Source of the DNA: Marinobacter iranensis
Lineage (GTDB): Bacteria > Pseudomonadota > Gammaproteobacteria > Pseudomonadales > Oleiphilaceae
Assembly (NCBI RefSeq): GCF_029207565.1
Contig: NZ_JANCMW010000015.1
Coordinates: forward strand, 55,676-119,675
Direction: 5' to 3'
Length of the DNA: 64,000 bases
Shown piece by piece: positions 8,365 to 16,848 of this stretch. The position numbers were made by a program, and so were the translations under genes. The notes beneath the pieces are model-generated. The model searched no databases, had not been told where the DNA came from, and worked only from the letters and a program-made list of their open reading frames with translations. The stretch's first letter is position 1. Every line of letters begins with the position of its first letter.

Positions 8365-8832
8365 ATGACTTCTGAAGAACTCGAAAAATTCCGCAATCTG
8401 TTGCTGAAATGGCAAGAAGATCTGCTTTCTACCAGCGATGTTCGCGACGAATCCAGTGGAACCGTCCACCTGGACCAGCAAAGCGTCGGCCGGCTCTCGC
8501 GAATGGATGCCCTGCAAAGCCAGGAACTGGCAAAGGCCGGAAAAGAACGGGCGGAGCGCCAGTTAAAAATGATTGAAGCAGCCCTGACCCGGATCGACAA
8601 CGACGACTACGGGGAATGCATGGAGTGTGGCGAACCGATTAACCCCAAGCGCCTGGAGATCGATCCCGCCAGCCTATATTGCATTGATTGCGCGGTAAGC
8701 CCTGGTAAAACCCCGGACCTACCGAAACAACCACCCCGACACCGCACGCACCAGCCTGGGCATGATCAGGTAAACCACCAACACAACAATGGTTGCCGCA
8801 ACTATCCCGTGCCGAACACCCCATGTGGCTAA
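8365..8832 (+). CDS. DksA/TraR family C4 zinc-finger protein with aberrant C-terminal tail
   Basis: The core (about residues 1-112) is a typical DksA/TraR protein: a coiled-coil-forming N-terminus (MTSEELEKFRNLLLKWQEDLL) and a zinc finger CMEC-X17-CIDC. Family members bind RNA polymerase through the secondary channel. Relatives normally end just after CIDCA. Here the frame runs another 43 codons of His/Pro/Gln-rich sequence, with 114 bases lying antisense to the end of the next gene. A TAA sits one frame over at 8696-8698, so stop loss by a small indel is likely. AGAGGTGGGAAG precedes the ATG. Natural function may be retained, as the zinc finger is intact. Confidence 0.85.
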   Translation: MTSEELEKFRNLLLKWQEDLLSTSDVRDESSGTVHLDQQSVGRLSRMDALQSQELAKAGKERAERQLKMIEAALTRIDNDDYGECMECGEPINPKRLEIDPASLYCIDCAVSPGKTPDLPKQPPRHRTHQPGHDQVNHQHNNGCRNYPVPNTPCG

Positions 8833-9303
8833 TAACGGCACCCGGTCAAAGACGGGCTGGTAAATTGCCGGCACAATCATGGTCAATGGCCATATGACCG
8901 CAGTCGTAATCAACCATTGTTTCCAACGGGTTGGCTGTTTGGCTTTCGACTCTGGAGGGCTGAACCAGAAATCAATGCCACTGCGAATCTCAATGTGTTC
9001 GTTGGTTTCCAGAGCGGTGGCTATTTCCGAAACCAGTTCTTTCCGGATATCCGACTCCAGCCAGGCCTCCGCCTCTTTTTCACCGGAAAACCGCACGGCA
9101 GCCTCGAAGGTATTATGCCCGGGTGGTGGCCGAACAATGTGTACGCCCTGGTGGCCTGGAAATTCGGCAGCGGTCACGATGATCTGACGAAGCCAGGTTT
9201 CGTAGCGGTCCTTCATATCTGGACGAACGTTGTGCCTGATTATGATTGACCTGCCGGAGTTGTAGTGCGCCCCTGGATTGCCCGGAGCGTTTTCATCTTC
9301 CAT
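8719..9303 (-). CDS. Antibiotic biosynthesis monooxygenase (ABM) domain membrane protein
   Basis: The 194-residue protein has an ABM-type ferredoxin-like domain (about residues 15-110: RHNVRPDMKDRYETWL, FPGHQGVHIVRPP, AEAWLESDIRKELV). Two hydrophobic helices follow (about 130-150 and 160-182), as in COG3224. The end MPRLVRAVSGWLF matches that family, so its reading frame, and not the opposing DksA tail, is the genuine one in the overlap 8719-8832. AGGAAGG precedes the ATG. The substrate is unknown; despite the name, these proteins are not usually tied to antibiotic synthesis. Confidence 0.85.
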   Translation of the reverse strand: MEDENAPGNPGAHYNSGRSIIIRHNVRPDMKDRYETWLRQIIVTAAEFPGHQGVHIVRPPPGHNTFEAAVRFSGEKEAEAWLESDIRKELVSEIATALETNEHIEIRSGIDFWFSPPESKAKQPTRWKQWLITTAVIWPLTMIVPAIYQPVFDRVPLLATWGVRHGIVAATIVVLVVYLIMPRLVRAVSGWLFR

Positions 9304-9385
9304 AGTTTCCTTCCTCGGTATCGAGGGAAGAGAGTAACTCCAGAAGGGCCGTACCCGCCAGCGAAGTGGATACGGCCCTGCCCGT

Positions 9386-10006
9386 TTAGCCTTTCTGCGC
9401 AGAGAAACTCTGCATCAAATTAGCGTAATGCGGAAGATGCTTGGCGAGTATTCCACCAAAGCCTTCGATGTCGTTGCGCCAGTCGCGATGCAACTCACCA
9501 CCAACGGCAAACCAGTTCATCAACTGGGCACCCGCCTGCTCCATGCGGCTCCATGCTGCATCCCGGGTTACTGGGTTAAACGTGCCGGACGCATCCGTAA
9601 CCACGAATACCTCATATCCCTCTTCCAACGCCGACAGCGTCGGGAAAGCAACGCATACATCCGTCACTACACCAGCGATCAGCAACTGCTTCTTACCCGT
9701 GGCCTTTACCGCCTTCACGAAGTCCTCATTATCCCAGCAGTTAATCTGGCCGGGGCGCGGGAAGTACGGAGCATCCGGAAACATTTCCTTGAGTTCCGGC
9801 ACCATCGGTCCATTGGGACCATCCTCGAAGCTGGTGGTAAGAATGGTCGGTATATCGAAGAATTTGGCGATATCCGCCAACGCCAGTACGTTGTTCTTGA
9901 AATCGTCCGGGGAAAAATCCCGAACCAGCGAGAGTAGCCCTGATTGGTGATCAACCATCAACAGCGCCACATCGTTTTTATCCAGTCGGTTGTATTTGAA
10001 AGCCAT
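9386..10006 (-). CDS. Isochorismatase-like hydrolase, YcaC type
   Basis: The 206-residue cysteine hydrolase has the catalytic layout of the family: D in LLMVDHQSGLL near the start, a lysine in the VKAVKATGKKQLLIAG block, and the nucleophile cysteine in VVTDVCVAF. The length and start MAFKYNRLDKNDVALL are those of YcaC, whose substrate is not known. An AGGAGAAAGAC sequence fixes the ATG at 10006; the longer frame to 10072 only covers intergenic bases. It follows pirin on the same strand by 72 bases, and the pair looks like one unit. Confidence 0.9.
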   Translation of the reverse strand: MAFKYNRLDKNDVALLMVDHQSGLLSLVRDFSPDDFKNNVLALADIAKFFDIPTILTTSFEDGPNGPMVPELKEMFPDAPYFPRPGQINCWDNEDFVKAVKATGKKQLLIAGVVTDVCVAFPTLSALEEGYEVFVVTDASGTFNPVTRDAAWSRMEQAGAQLMNWFAVGGELHRDWRNDIEGFGGILAKHLPHYANLMQSFSAQKG

Positions 10007-10078
10007 GTCTTTCTCCTTGGTTTCGGTGGGTCTGAGCAACCGGCCCTTGGGCCGGGTTCCTTCGCCAGCCATAACGGA

Positions 10079-10954
10079 TTATGGCTGGTGTTGAAGCGTC
10101 CCGAACTTTCCGTTCTGAAAGTCCGCGATGGCCTGGTGGATTTCCGCCTCCGAATTCATCACAAAGGGCCCATGGCCGACCACGGGCTCATTGATCGGCT
10201 CACCTGTGAGCACCAGCAACCGGGCATCATTATTTGACTCAAGTTGCAAACCCTGGCCCTGGCGGTCAAAACAGGCGACTTCCGCCTCATGCAGAACTTC
10301 CGATCCATTGGCCAGAACCGTTCCCTTGAGCACCACAACCATGGCGGTATGCCCGTCCGGGGCAGGCAGAGGCACACCTGCTCCCGGCTCCAGCCTCACG
10401 TCCCATACATTCATGGATGTGAAGGTTTTCGCCGGGCCGAAGTGGCCCTGGTACTCACCGGCGATGACCCGAAGGGTGCCAACGTACTCCCCGAGGGAAA
10501 CCGCCGGGATGTCCCTGCCCAACAGCGTCTGATAGGCCGCTGGGGCATCCTTGTCCCGTGCGGGGAGGTTTACCCACAACTGGACCATCTCCAGCACACC
10601 TCCACGCTGGGTAAATGCAGGTGAGTGGAATTCCTCATGGACGATGCCGGCACCCGCCGTCATCCACTGAACATCGCCCTCGCCGATCAGTCCCCCACTG
10701 CCCGTGGAGTCCCGGTGCTCAAGTTCGCCTTTCAGCACCAGAGTCACGGTTTCGAATCCCCGATGGGGGTGCTGCCCAACGCCACGGCGGCGAGTTCCCG
10801 GCGGAAACTGCGCGGGCCCGGCGTAGTCCAGCAGGAGGAACGGGCTGATATTGTTGGCGCCCATGCGGTCGTACGACAGCAGCGAGCGAACGGGAAAGCC
10901 GTCACCAACCCAGTGGCCCTGAGGCGTGCTATAGGTCGTCAGTATCTGTTTCAT
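10079..10954 (-). CDS. Pirin family protein
   Basis: A 291-residue two-cupin pirin. The N-terminal domain carries the metal-site pattern HPHRGFETVTLVLKGELEHRD with GDVQWMTAGAGIVHEE, and PVVGHGPFVMNSEAEIHQA closes the C-terminal domain. Bacterial pirins include quercetin dioxygenases and regulatory proteins, so the exact activity is open. GGGGGAGCGC precedes the ATG. It is divergent from a LysR regulator that very probably controls it together with the downstream YcaC-like gene. Confidence 0.92.
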   Translation of the reverse strand: MKQILTTYSTPQGHWVGDGFPVRSLLSYDRMGANNISPFLLLDYAGPAQFPPGTRRRGVGQHPHRGFETVTLVLKGELEHRDSTGSGGLIGEGDVQWMTAGAGIVHEEFHSPAFTQRGGVLEMVQLWVNLPARDKDAPAAYQTLLGRDIPAVSLGEYVGTLRVIAGEYQGHFGPAKTFTSMNVWDVRLEPGAGVPLPAPDGHTAMVVVLKGTVLANGSEVLHEAEVACFDRQGQGLQLESNNDARLLVLTGEPINEPVVGHGPFVMNSEAEIHQAIADFQNGKFGTLQHQP

Positions 10955-11052
10955 GCGCTCCCCCTTCGCTGATTGAAAGATCCAAGGTCAATATCTGCAC
11001 AATAAGGGAAGTGTGCTGGTCCGAGTAGGCATCAAAATTTATAATCTGCGTT

Positions 11053-11062
11053 CTATATATAG
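11053..11062. promoter_or_regulatory. Palindrome in the pirin-lysR divergent region
   Basis: CTATATATAG is a perfect 10-base palindrome 11 bases before the lysR start. It could be a -10 region or part of an autoregulatory operator. No clear T-N11-A box could be singled out in the 119-base divergent region 10955-11073. Confidence 0.3.
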
Positions 11063-11073
11063 GACTATGAACT

Positions 11074-12000
11074 ATGCAGGACTTGAACGATCTCTATTAC
11101 TTCGTGCAGGTAGTGGAGCATGGCGGCTTTGCCCCGGCCGGGCGTGCGCTGGGAGTACCCAAGTCGAAACTGAGCCGACGCATTGCGCTTCTTGAGGAAC
11201 GCCTTGATACCCGGTTGATCAACCGGTCCACACGTCGGTTCAGCGTCACGGAACTGGGTAAGGAGTACTATCGCCACTGTGTTGCGATGCTGGTGGAAGC
11301 CGAAGCCGCGCAGGAGCTGATTGATCGCTCCCGTGCCGAACCCCGGGGATGTATTCGCATGAGCTGTCCACCCGGGCTGATCTATTTTCTGGTTGCTCCC
11401 CTGGTTGTGCAGTTCATGGAACTGTATCCAGAGGTCAAGATTGAACTGGTGGCCACCAGCCGGCGCGTCGATGTGATCAAGGAGGGGCTCGATCTGGCCC
11501 TTCGAGTGCGCTATCCACCGCTGGAAGACAGCGGGCTGACCATGAAAGTCCTGTCCAGGAGCCCCCAATGCCTTATGGCGTCCCGCGCCATGCTGGAACG
11601 CTTCCCGAGGCCGGAGTCGCCCGAAGATCTGGTCCATTTGCCCAGTATTGATTTCGAACAGGCGGACGGTCAGCACCTTTGGTGCCTGGACGGCCCGGAT
11701 GGCCGGTCAGTGCAGGTCCATCACCATCCACGGCTGGTTACAGACGATGTGTTTACTTTAAGGCAGGCCGCCATTGCTGGCCTGGGCGTGATTAAAATGC
11801 CGTTGATTGTGGGCGGAAGGGACCTGATTGAGGGGCGACTGGTTAATGTGCTGCCCGGCTGGTTACCGCGCAGCGGCATATTCCATGCTGTGTTCCCGTC
11901 ACGCCGCGGCCTGCTGCCGGCGGTCCGCGCCTTCCTGGATTACCTTTCCGAGCAAGTTGACGAAGTCGACTTTCCAGTGCCTGAGGACTACGTCATTTAA
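11074..12000 (+). CDS. LysR-type transcriptional regulator
   Basis: The 308-residue protein has the N-terminal winged helix (MQDLNDLYYFVQVVEHGGFAPAGRALGVPKSKLSRRIALLEERL) and a periplasmic-binding-like effector domain from about residue 90, the layout of the AaeR/DsdC-like CrgA branch. It is divergent from the pirin gene, the usual arrangement for a LysR target. The inducer is unknown. Start choice is straightforward, since the DNA-binding domain begins at residue 2. Confidence 0.93.
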   Translation: MQDLNDLYYFVQVVEHGGFAPAGRALGVPKSKLSRRIALLEERLDTRLINRSTRRFSVTELGKEYYRHCVAMLVEAEAAQELIDRSRAEPRGCIRMSCPPGLIYFLVAPLVVQFMELYPEVKIELVATSRRVDVIKEGLDLALRVRYPPLEDSGLTMKVLSRSPQCLMASRAMLERFPRPESPEDLVHLPSIDFEQADGQHLWCLDGPDGRSVQVHHHPRLVTDDVFTLRQAAIAGLGVIKMPLIVGGRDLIEGRLVNVLPGWLPRSGIFHAVFPSRRGLLPAVRAFLDYLSEQVDEVDFPVPEDYVI

Positions 12001-12088
12001 GCAGCCATGGCCCGCTTTGTGCTTACCCGTTCCCAGGACACCACAAACGTCAACATTTCCTCAGTGACCATGGGAGGGGAAAAGAGCC

Positions 12089-12742
12089 ATGTCGCTGCTT
12101 ACATCGCTGATCAAAGCCAGTACCCAGTTCCAGCAGGCCATGGAAAAACGCCCGCCGGCTGCACCGGGCAACGCCGCGGCCAAGCCCGCGGCGCCTGAGG
12201 CTCCGGCTTCCGCCACCGATGACCGTTTTACCATGTCGGAGCGGGCAAATTCCGATTCGGCGCGCCCCAAATCCACCCGCTTACAGATGGCCGAGTACAG
12301 GCAAACCGTCGGGCAGGACCTTGCCTACATGCGGGAAACGCTGCGGCACAAACTTGCCGAGTACAAGCTCAGCCCGGCAACCAGTGTGGAAGTGTCAAAG
12401 AACGAAGAAGGTAAAATCAGTCTTGGTGGAGGCATACCGGAGGAAACCCGGAACCGCATCGAGCAGGACCTGAACAACAGCAAGCCGTTCCGGGAGGCGT
12501 TCAGCCGGCTCAGTGCCAGCGAGCCCACCCTGCACTTCGTGGACAACGCGCTCAAGCTGAACAAGGCCTACGGCGTGAACAATTCACTGCTGGACACCCT
12601 GGTCAGCGACAACCAGCAGTTCAATGGCCTGCAGGACCTGGCGCACCGCTATGACAGCCTGCGCCGGTCCGCCAACATCGACCAGGCAACCAGCTACTCA
12701 GATCGCAGGAACTTCGCCCTCAGCCTGAATACCCGGGCCTGA
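12089..12742 (+). CDS. Conserved-looking protein of unknown function
   Basis: The 217-residue protein is soluble and has three parts: a short helical start (MSLLTSLIKASTQFQQAME), an Ala/Pro-rich linker (residues 20-45) and a charged helical body (from about residue 60). I do not recognise a family. A strong GGGAGGGG lies nine bases before the ATG and codon use matches the neighbours, so it is a real gene. The start resembles flagellar or surface structural helper proteins only in composition, so no function is assigned. It converges on yciO. Confidence 0.75.
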   Translation: MSLLTSLIKASTQFQQAMEKRPPAAPGNAAAKPAAPEAPASATDDRFTMSERANSDSARPKSTRLQMAEYRQTVGQDLAYMRETLRHKLAEYKLSPATSVEVSKNEEGKISLGGGIPEETRNRIEQDLNNSKPFREAFSRLSASEPTLHFVDNALKLNKAYGVNNSLLDTLVSDNQQFNGLQDLAHRYDSLRRSANIDQATSYSDRRNFALSLNTRA

Positions 12743-12747
12743 ACCGG

Positions 12748-13371
12748 CTAAACCCGGAAAGGCTCCGGATCTCCCTTTCCGACGCGGGTCACTTCCGGCG
12801 CCGGGCCCGTCATGTTCACCACGGTGGTTGCCTCAAGGCCACAGAAGCCGCCGTCGATGATCAGATCCAGCTCGTGTTCCAGGGTCTCCCGGATATCGTA
12901 GGGATCGGTCATCGGGTCTTCCTCGCCCGGCAGTATCAGCGTACTGCTCATGATGGGCTCGCCCAGTTCCGCCAGCAGGGCCTGAACAATCGCGTTGTCG
13001 GGCACCCGCATTCCAATGGTTTTGCGCTTGGGGTGCAACAGGCGCCGTGGCACTTCACTGGTGGCGTCCAGGATGAACGTGTAAGCCCCCGGGGTGAAGT
13101 TCTTTAGCAGCCGATACTGGGTGTTATCAACTTTTGCGAATACGCCGATATCCGACAGATCCCGGCACATCAGCGTAAAGTTGTGCTTGTCATCCAGCCG
13201 GCGGATGCGCTTGATCCGATCCGCCGCCTGCTTGTCATCCAACTGACAGCCGAGGGCATAGGCCGAATCCGTCGGATACACAATAACACCACCCCTGCGC
13301 AGAATATCCACGGCCTGGTTGATCAGCCGCTTCTGGGGCGTTTCCGGATGAATCTGGAAAAACTGGCTCAT
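12748..13371 (-). CDS. yciO: YciO/Sua5/YrdC-family threonylcarbamoyl-AMP synthase-like protein
   Basis: The 207-residue protein has the YrdC fold signatures GGVIVYPTDSAYALGC, KRIRRLDDKHNFTLMC and PGAYTFIL, ending near IDGGFCGLEATTVVNMTG. True TsaC/Sua5 proteins make threonylcarbamoyl-AMP for tRNA t6A, but the start MSQFFQIHPE and length fit the YciO branch, whose role is less certain. GGGGGGAG precedes the ATG at 13371. The gene starts four bases inside the bolA end (ATGA), so it is translationally coupled to bolA. Confidence 0.88.
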   Translation of the reverse strand: MSQFFQIHPETPQKRLINQAVDILRRGGVIVYPTDSAYALGCQLDDKQAADRIKRIRRLDDKHNFTLMCRDLSDIGVFAKVDNTQYRLLKNFTPGAYTFILDATSEVPRRLLHPKRKTIGMRVPDNAIVQALLAELGEPIMSSTLILPGEEDPMTDPYDIRETLEHELDLIIDGGFCGLEATTVVNMTGPAPEVTRVGKGDPEPFRV

Positions 13372-13712
13372 TGGCTCCCCCCTGATGCGAAGGCCGGATC
13401 GTTCTTGGAACCGCCCATGCAATTGGGGGATTCGGGCGCTGCCTGGCCAGACGCCTCCCACTCCTGCGGCGAGTACACATGAAGCGCCAGAGCGTGAACG
13501 CCACCGGCCATTTCCTCCGCCAGTACACGGTAGATGGCCTGGTGCCGCTTGACCTTACCCTGCCCCTCGAATTCCGGAGACACCAGGGTCACCTTGAAAT
13601 GGGTTTCGGAGTTGGGCGGCACGTTGTGTTTGTGGCTCTCGTTTTCAACCATGAGGTGATGGCTGTCGAACGCATTTGCCAGCTTTTGCTCAATGGCTTG
13701 TTGTGTAGACAT
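13368..13712 (-). CDS. bolA: BolA family protein
   Basis: A 114-residue BolA protein with the class-II KH-like fold: an N-terminal helix (QQAIEQKLANAFDSHHLMVENES), the central H-X-VPP-X-SETHFKVTLVSPEFEGQ block and the VKRHQAIYRVLAEEM helix. HALALHVYSPQEW ends the domain, and a 25-residue Ser/Gly tail follows. BolA proteins pair with monothiol glutaredoxins in iron-sulfur trafficking and affect cell shape under stress. It is the first gene of a two-gene unit with yciO and divergent from topB. Confidence 0.92.
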   Translation of the reverse strand: MSTQQAIEQKLANAFDSHHLMVENESHKHNVPPNSETHFKVTLVSPEFEGQGKVKRHQAIYRVLAEEMAGGVHALALHVYSPQEWEASGQAAPESPNCMGGSKNDPAFASGGSQ

Positions 13713-13835
13713 AAACAGGCCTGCTCCTGATTGAATGTGTTATGGAACAGTCTACTACACCAAACGCTGTGTTACCTTGACAGGATCGGGACAAAGCGCC
13801 ATCTTCCATCCCCACCCGAACATTGCTTCCGACTT

Positions 13836-16001
13836 ATGCGCCTTTATATTGCTGAAAAACCAAGCCTGGGCCGGGCTATCGCTGCCGCTCTTCCTGCCCC
13901 CCACCAGAAGGGAACGGGCTGGATTCGTTGTGGCGAAGGAAGTAACGCCAGTACGGTCAGTTGGTGCATTGGCCACCTGCTGGAGCCGGCGGAACCCGGC
14001 CAGTATGATCCGCGCTGGAAAAAATGGCGGCAGGAAGACCTGCCCCTGTTCCCCGGCCGCTGGGAAGTCATGCCCAAAGACAGCGTGCGCCAGCAGCTCA
14101 AGGTACTGGAATCACTGACCCGCAAGGCCGACACCATCATCCACGCCGGCGACCCGGACCGGGAAGGCCAACTGCTGGTGGATGAGGTAATCCGCTACGT
14201 GGGCGCCACCTGCCCGGTGCAGCGAATCCTGATCAACGACCTGACACCGGCGGCGGTCGCCAAGGCCATCCAGGCGCCGAAAGACAACCGGGAATTCCGC
14301 CGTCTGTCCCACTCCGCCCTGGCCCGCCAGCGTGCAGACTGGCTTTATGGCATTAACCTTACCCGCTTCTACACACTGTCTTACCAGCAGCAAGGCGAGC
14401 AGGGTGTCTACTCCGTTGGGCGGGTGCAAACCCCGGTGCTCGGCCTGGTGGTAGCGCGGGACAACACCATCGAAAATTTCACCCCGAAACCGTTCTTCCG
14501 CATCCAGGCAAACTGCCACGCCGTGGAGGAAGACACCGACCAGCAGGGGTTTGCGGCACGATGGCTACCGTCGGAAGCCTACCGGGAACACCTTGACGAA
14601 GAAGACCGACTGTTGGATGGCGATGTGGCCAGGCAGATCGCAGATGCAGTGGAGGGGCGCCCCGGCAAAGTTACGGAATCCCGTTTCCGGGACAGGAACG
14701 AAGCTCCCCCATTGCCACTCTCGCTCTCCGCCCTGCAGATTGAAGCGGGGCGGCTGTTCCGCATGGGCGCCAAAGACGTACTGGATACCGCCCAGAATCT
14801 TTATGAACGCCATCAGTTGATCACCTATCCCCGTTCGGATTGCCGCTACCTGCCCGAAGGGCATTTTGACCAGCGCCAGAACGTAGTGCAGGCCATTGGC
14901 AAAGTCGCCAGCGAACTGGCACCAGCCTGCGAGGCGGCAGACCTGAACCGCCGTACCGAGGCATGGAACGACAAAAAGGTGGATGCCCACCACGCCATCA
15001 TTCCCACCGCCAGGCAGGCGCCGTCAGGGCGGTTGAGCGAAGCGGAACAGAAAATCTACGAACTGATCAGCCGCTACTACCTGATGCAGTTCAGCGCCGA
15101 TGCCATCCATCGGGAAGGCAAGCTGGCCATCAGGATTGGCGAACACGACTTCAGGGCCACTGAAACAGCCGTACTCCAGCCGGGCTGGAAAGACCTTGAA
15201 ATCCGCCAGCGGGAGGGCCGTAAGGAAGCCCCAAAGCCGCCTCTCCCCCGCCTGGGGAAAGGCGACCCCATCCTGTGTGATTCGGTGGAAGTCGCCGAAC
15301 GCAAGACCCAGCCGCCGCAGTATTTCACCGATGCCACCCTACTGTCGGCCATGACCAACATTGCCCGCTTTGTCAGCGACCCCGAGCTGCGCAAAACCCT
15401 GCGGGAAACCGATGGCCTGGGCACCGAGGCCACCCGCGCTGCTATCATCGATACCCTGTTCCGCCGTGAGTACCTGTTCCGGGACAAGCGCCACATACGC
15501 TCGACTCCGAAGGGCAAGGCATTGATCGATTCCCTGCCGGAGTCCATCAGCAAGCCGGATATGACAGCGATATGGGAAGCCACCCTGGAAAGCATTCGCC
15601 GCGGTGAGGGCAACCCGAAACAGTTTATCGAAGACCTCAAGGAGCAGATCCGCGGCTTTATCAACACCCCGGAGCAGGAAACAAAGAACGCCCCACCGCC
15701 CGAAGGGCAACCCCACTGCCCCAAATGCCGGGCCCCGATGCGACAGCGAGAGGGCAAATTCGGCGCCTTCCACGCCTGCACCCGTTTTCCGGACTGCAAG
15801 GGCACACGGCCGATCGAAGATCAGTCGCCGGCGGACGGCACGAGCGAGAAGCCGATTCCCTGCCCCCACTGCTTTTCACCACTGGTGCGCAGAAAAGGAA
15901 AAAAAGGCTGGTTTTGGGGCTGCAGTAATTTCCCCGGCTGCCGACAAACAGTGGATGACGATGGTGGAAAACCAGCGCTCCGTTTACGCAACACTACATA
16001 A
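13836..16001 (+). CDS. topB: DNA topoisomerase III (type IA)
   Basis: The 721-residue enzyme starts MRLYIAEKPSLGRAIA, with the Toprim glutamate E7 and the DPDREGQLL motif (D106, D108). The catalytic tyrosine Y331 is in LITYPRSDCRYLP. Two C4 zinc-finger repeats at the end (CPKC...CTRFPDC and CPHC...CSNFPGC) are typical of longer proteobacterial TopB. The enzyme decatenates and relaxes DNA through single-strand passage. The frame extends upstream to 13731, but the Toprim domain begins exactly at the ATG 13836, so the extension is rejected. Confidence 0.95.
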   Translation: MRLYIAEKPSLGRAIAAALPAPHQKGTGWIRCGEGSNASTVSWCIGHLLEPAEPGQYDPRWKKWRQEDLPLFPGRWEVMPKDSVRQQLKVLESLTRKADTIIHAGDPDREGQLLVDEVIRYVGATCPVQRILINDLTPAAVAKAIQAPKDNREFRRLSHSALARQRADWLYGINLTRFYTLSYQQQGEQGVYSVGRVQTPVLGLVVARDNTIENFTPKPFFRIQANCHAVEEDTDQQGFAARWLPSEAYREHLDEEDRLLDGDVARQIADAVEGRPGKVTESRFRDRNEAPPLPLSLSALQIEAGRLFRMGAKDVLDTAQNLYERHQLITYPRSDCRYLPEGHFDQRQNVVQAIGKVASELAPACEAADLNRRTEAWNDKKVDAHHAIIPTARQAPSGRLSEAEQKIYELISRYYLMQFSADAIHREGKLAIRIGEHDFRATETAVLQPGWKDLEIRQREGRKEAPKPPLPRLGKGDPILCDSVEVAERKTQPPQYFTDATLLSAMTNIARFVSDPELRKTLRETDGLGTEATRAAIIDTLFRREYLFRDKRHIRSTPKGKALIDSLPESISKPDMTAIWEATLESIRRGEGNPKQFIEDLKEQIRGFINTPEQETKNAPPPEGQPHCPKCRAPMRQREGKFGAFHACTRFPDCKGTRPIEDQSPADGTSEKPIPCPHCFSPLVRRKGKKGWFWGCSNFPGCRQTVDDDGGKPALRLRNTT

Positions 16002-16121
16002 CGTGACTGAAGCGGAATTGCAGATTTGTAATACTATGAAGCCAGATTCAATTGCCTATGCCCCGCGAATGAGCGGGACTCTAAAAAAGACAGTTAATTC
16101 AATGTCGGGAGACCATATTTG

Positions 16122-16847
16122 ATGCGAATTGCTCTGCTTGAGGATGAACATGAACAGGCTCAGCACATTCAATCTGTGCTGTCTGAGCGTGGGCATCACT
16201 GCGACAGTTTCCCTTCAGGCCAGTCCTTTCTGAGTGCCGTTCTCCACCGCAGTTACGATTTGTTGGTGATGGACTGGCAGATTCCCGACATGACCGGCAT
16301 CGAGGTTCTGGAAAGCGTGCGGGCCCAGTTGAACTGGCAGATTCCGGTGGTTTTCCTCACCCAACGCGACAGCGAAGCCGACATTGTGCGGGCACTGGAC
16401 GCTGGCGCGGATGACTACCTGGCCAAACCGGCCCGCGAGGCGGAACTTGTTGCGCGTATCAACGCGCTGGCCCGCCGTACCGGCCCGGACACGGAAAAAG
16501 AAGTGCTGCGCTATGGGCCCTTTGAGATCAATACCCAGCTTCGGACCATTTCGCTCCACGGTGAGGTACTGACCCTGACCGACAAGGACTTCGACCTGAC
16601 CCTGTTCCTGTTCCAGAACCAGGGCCGGCTGCTGACCCGTGAAATGTTGCTGGAGCGGGTCTGGGGCCTGACGAAGGACATCAACACCCGTACCGTGGAT
16701 ACCCACATGAGCCGGCTTCGGCGCAGGCTGGGCCTCAATCCCGAGAATGGTTTCCGGATCAAGACCATCTACCAGCGTGGCTATCGCCTGGAAGCGATGA
16801 AAGCCTCTGGTCCCGATGCCAACGCACCGGTAATGGAACAGGCCTGA
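16122..16847 (+). CDS. OmpR/PhoB-type response regulator
   Basis: The 241-residue protein has a receiver domain (residues 1-115) with phosphoacceptor D51 (LLVMDWQIPD) and a lysine in LAKPAR. A winged-helix domain follows (about 130-230: LTLTDKDFDLTLFLFQNQGRLLTREMLLERVWG). It begins at ATG 16122, after GGGAG; a TTG one codon before is less likely. Two bases separate it from the FecR gene, and a CHASE2 kinase follows, so the three form a signalling operon. The target genes are unknown. Confidence 0.93.
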   Translation: MRIALLEDEHEQAQHIQSVLSERGHHCDSFPSGQSFLSAVLHRSYDLLVMDWQIPDMTGIEVLESVRAQLNWQIPVVFLTQRDSEADIVRALDAGADDYLAKPAREAELVARINALARRTGPDTEKEVLRYGPFEINTQLRTISLHGEVLTLTDKDFDLTLFLFQNQGRLLTREMLLERVWGLTKDINTRTVDTHMSRLRRRLGLNPENGFRIKTIYQRGYRLEAMKASGPDANAPVMEQA

Positions 16848-16848
16848 A

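Noticed and set aside
13731..13835. 35-codon N-terminal extension of topB
   Set aside because: The Toprim domain begins at the ATG 13836; the extension covers the bolA-topB divergent region and has no signal.
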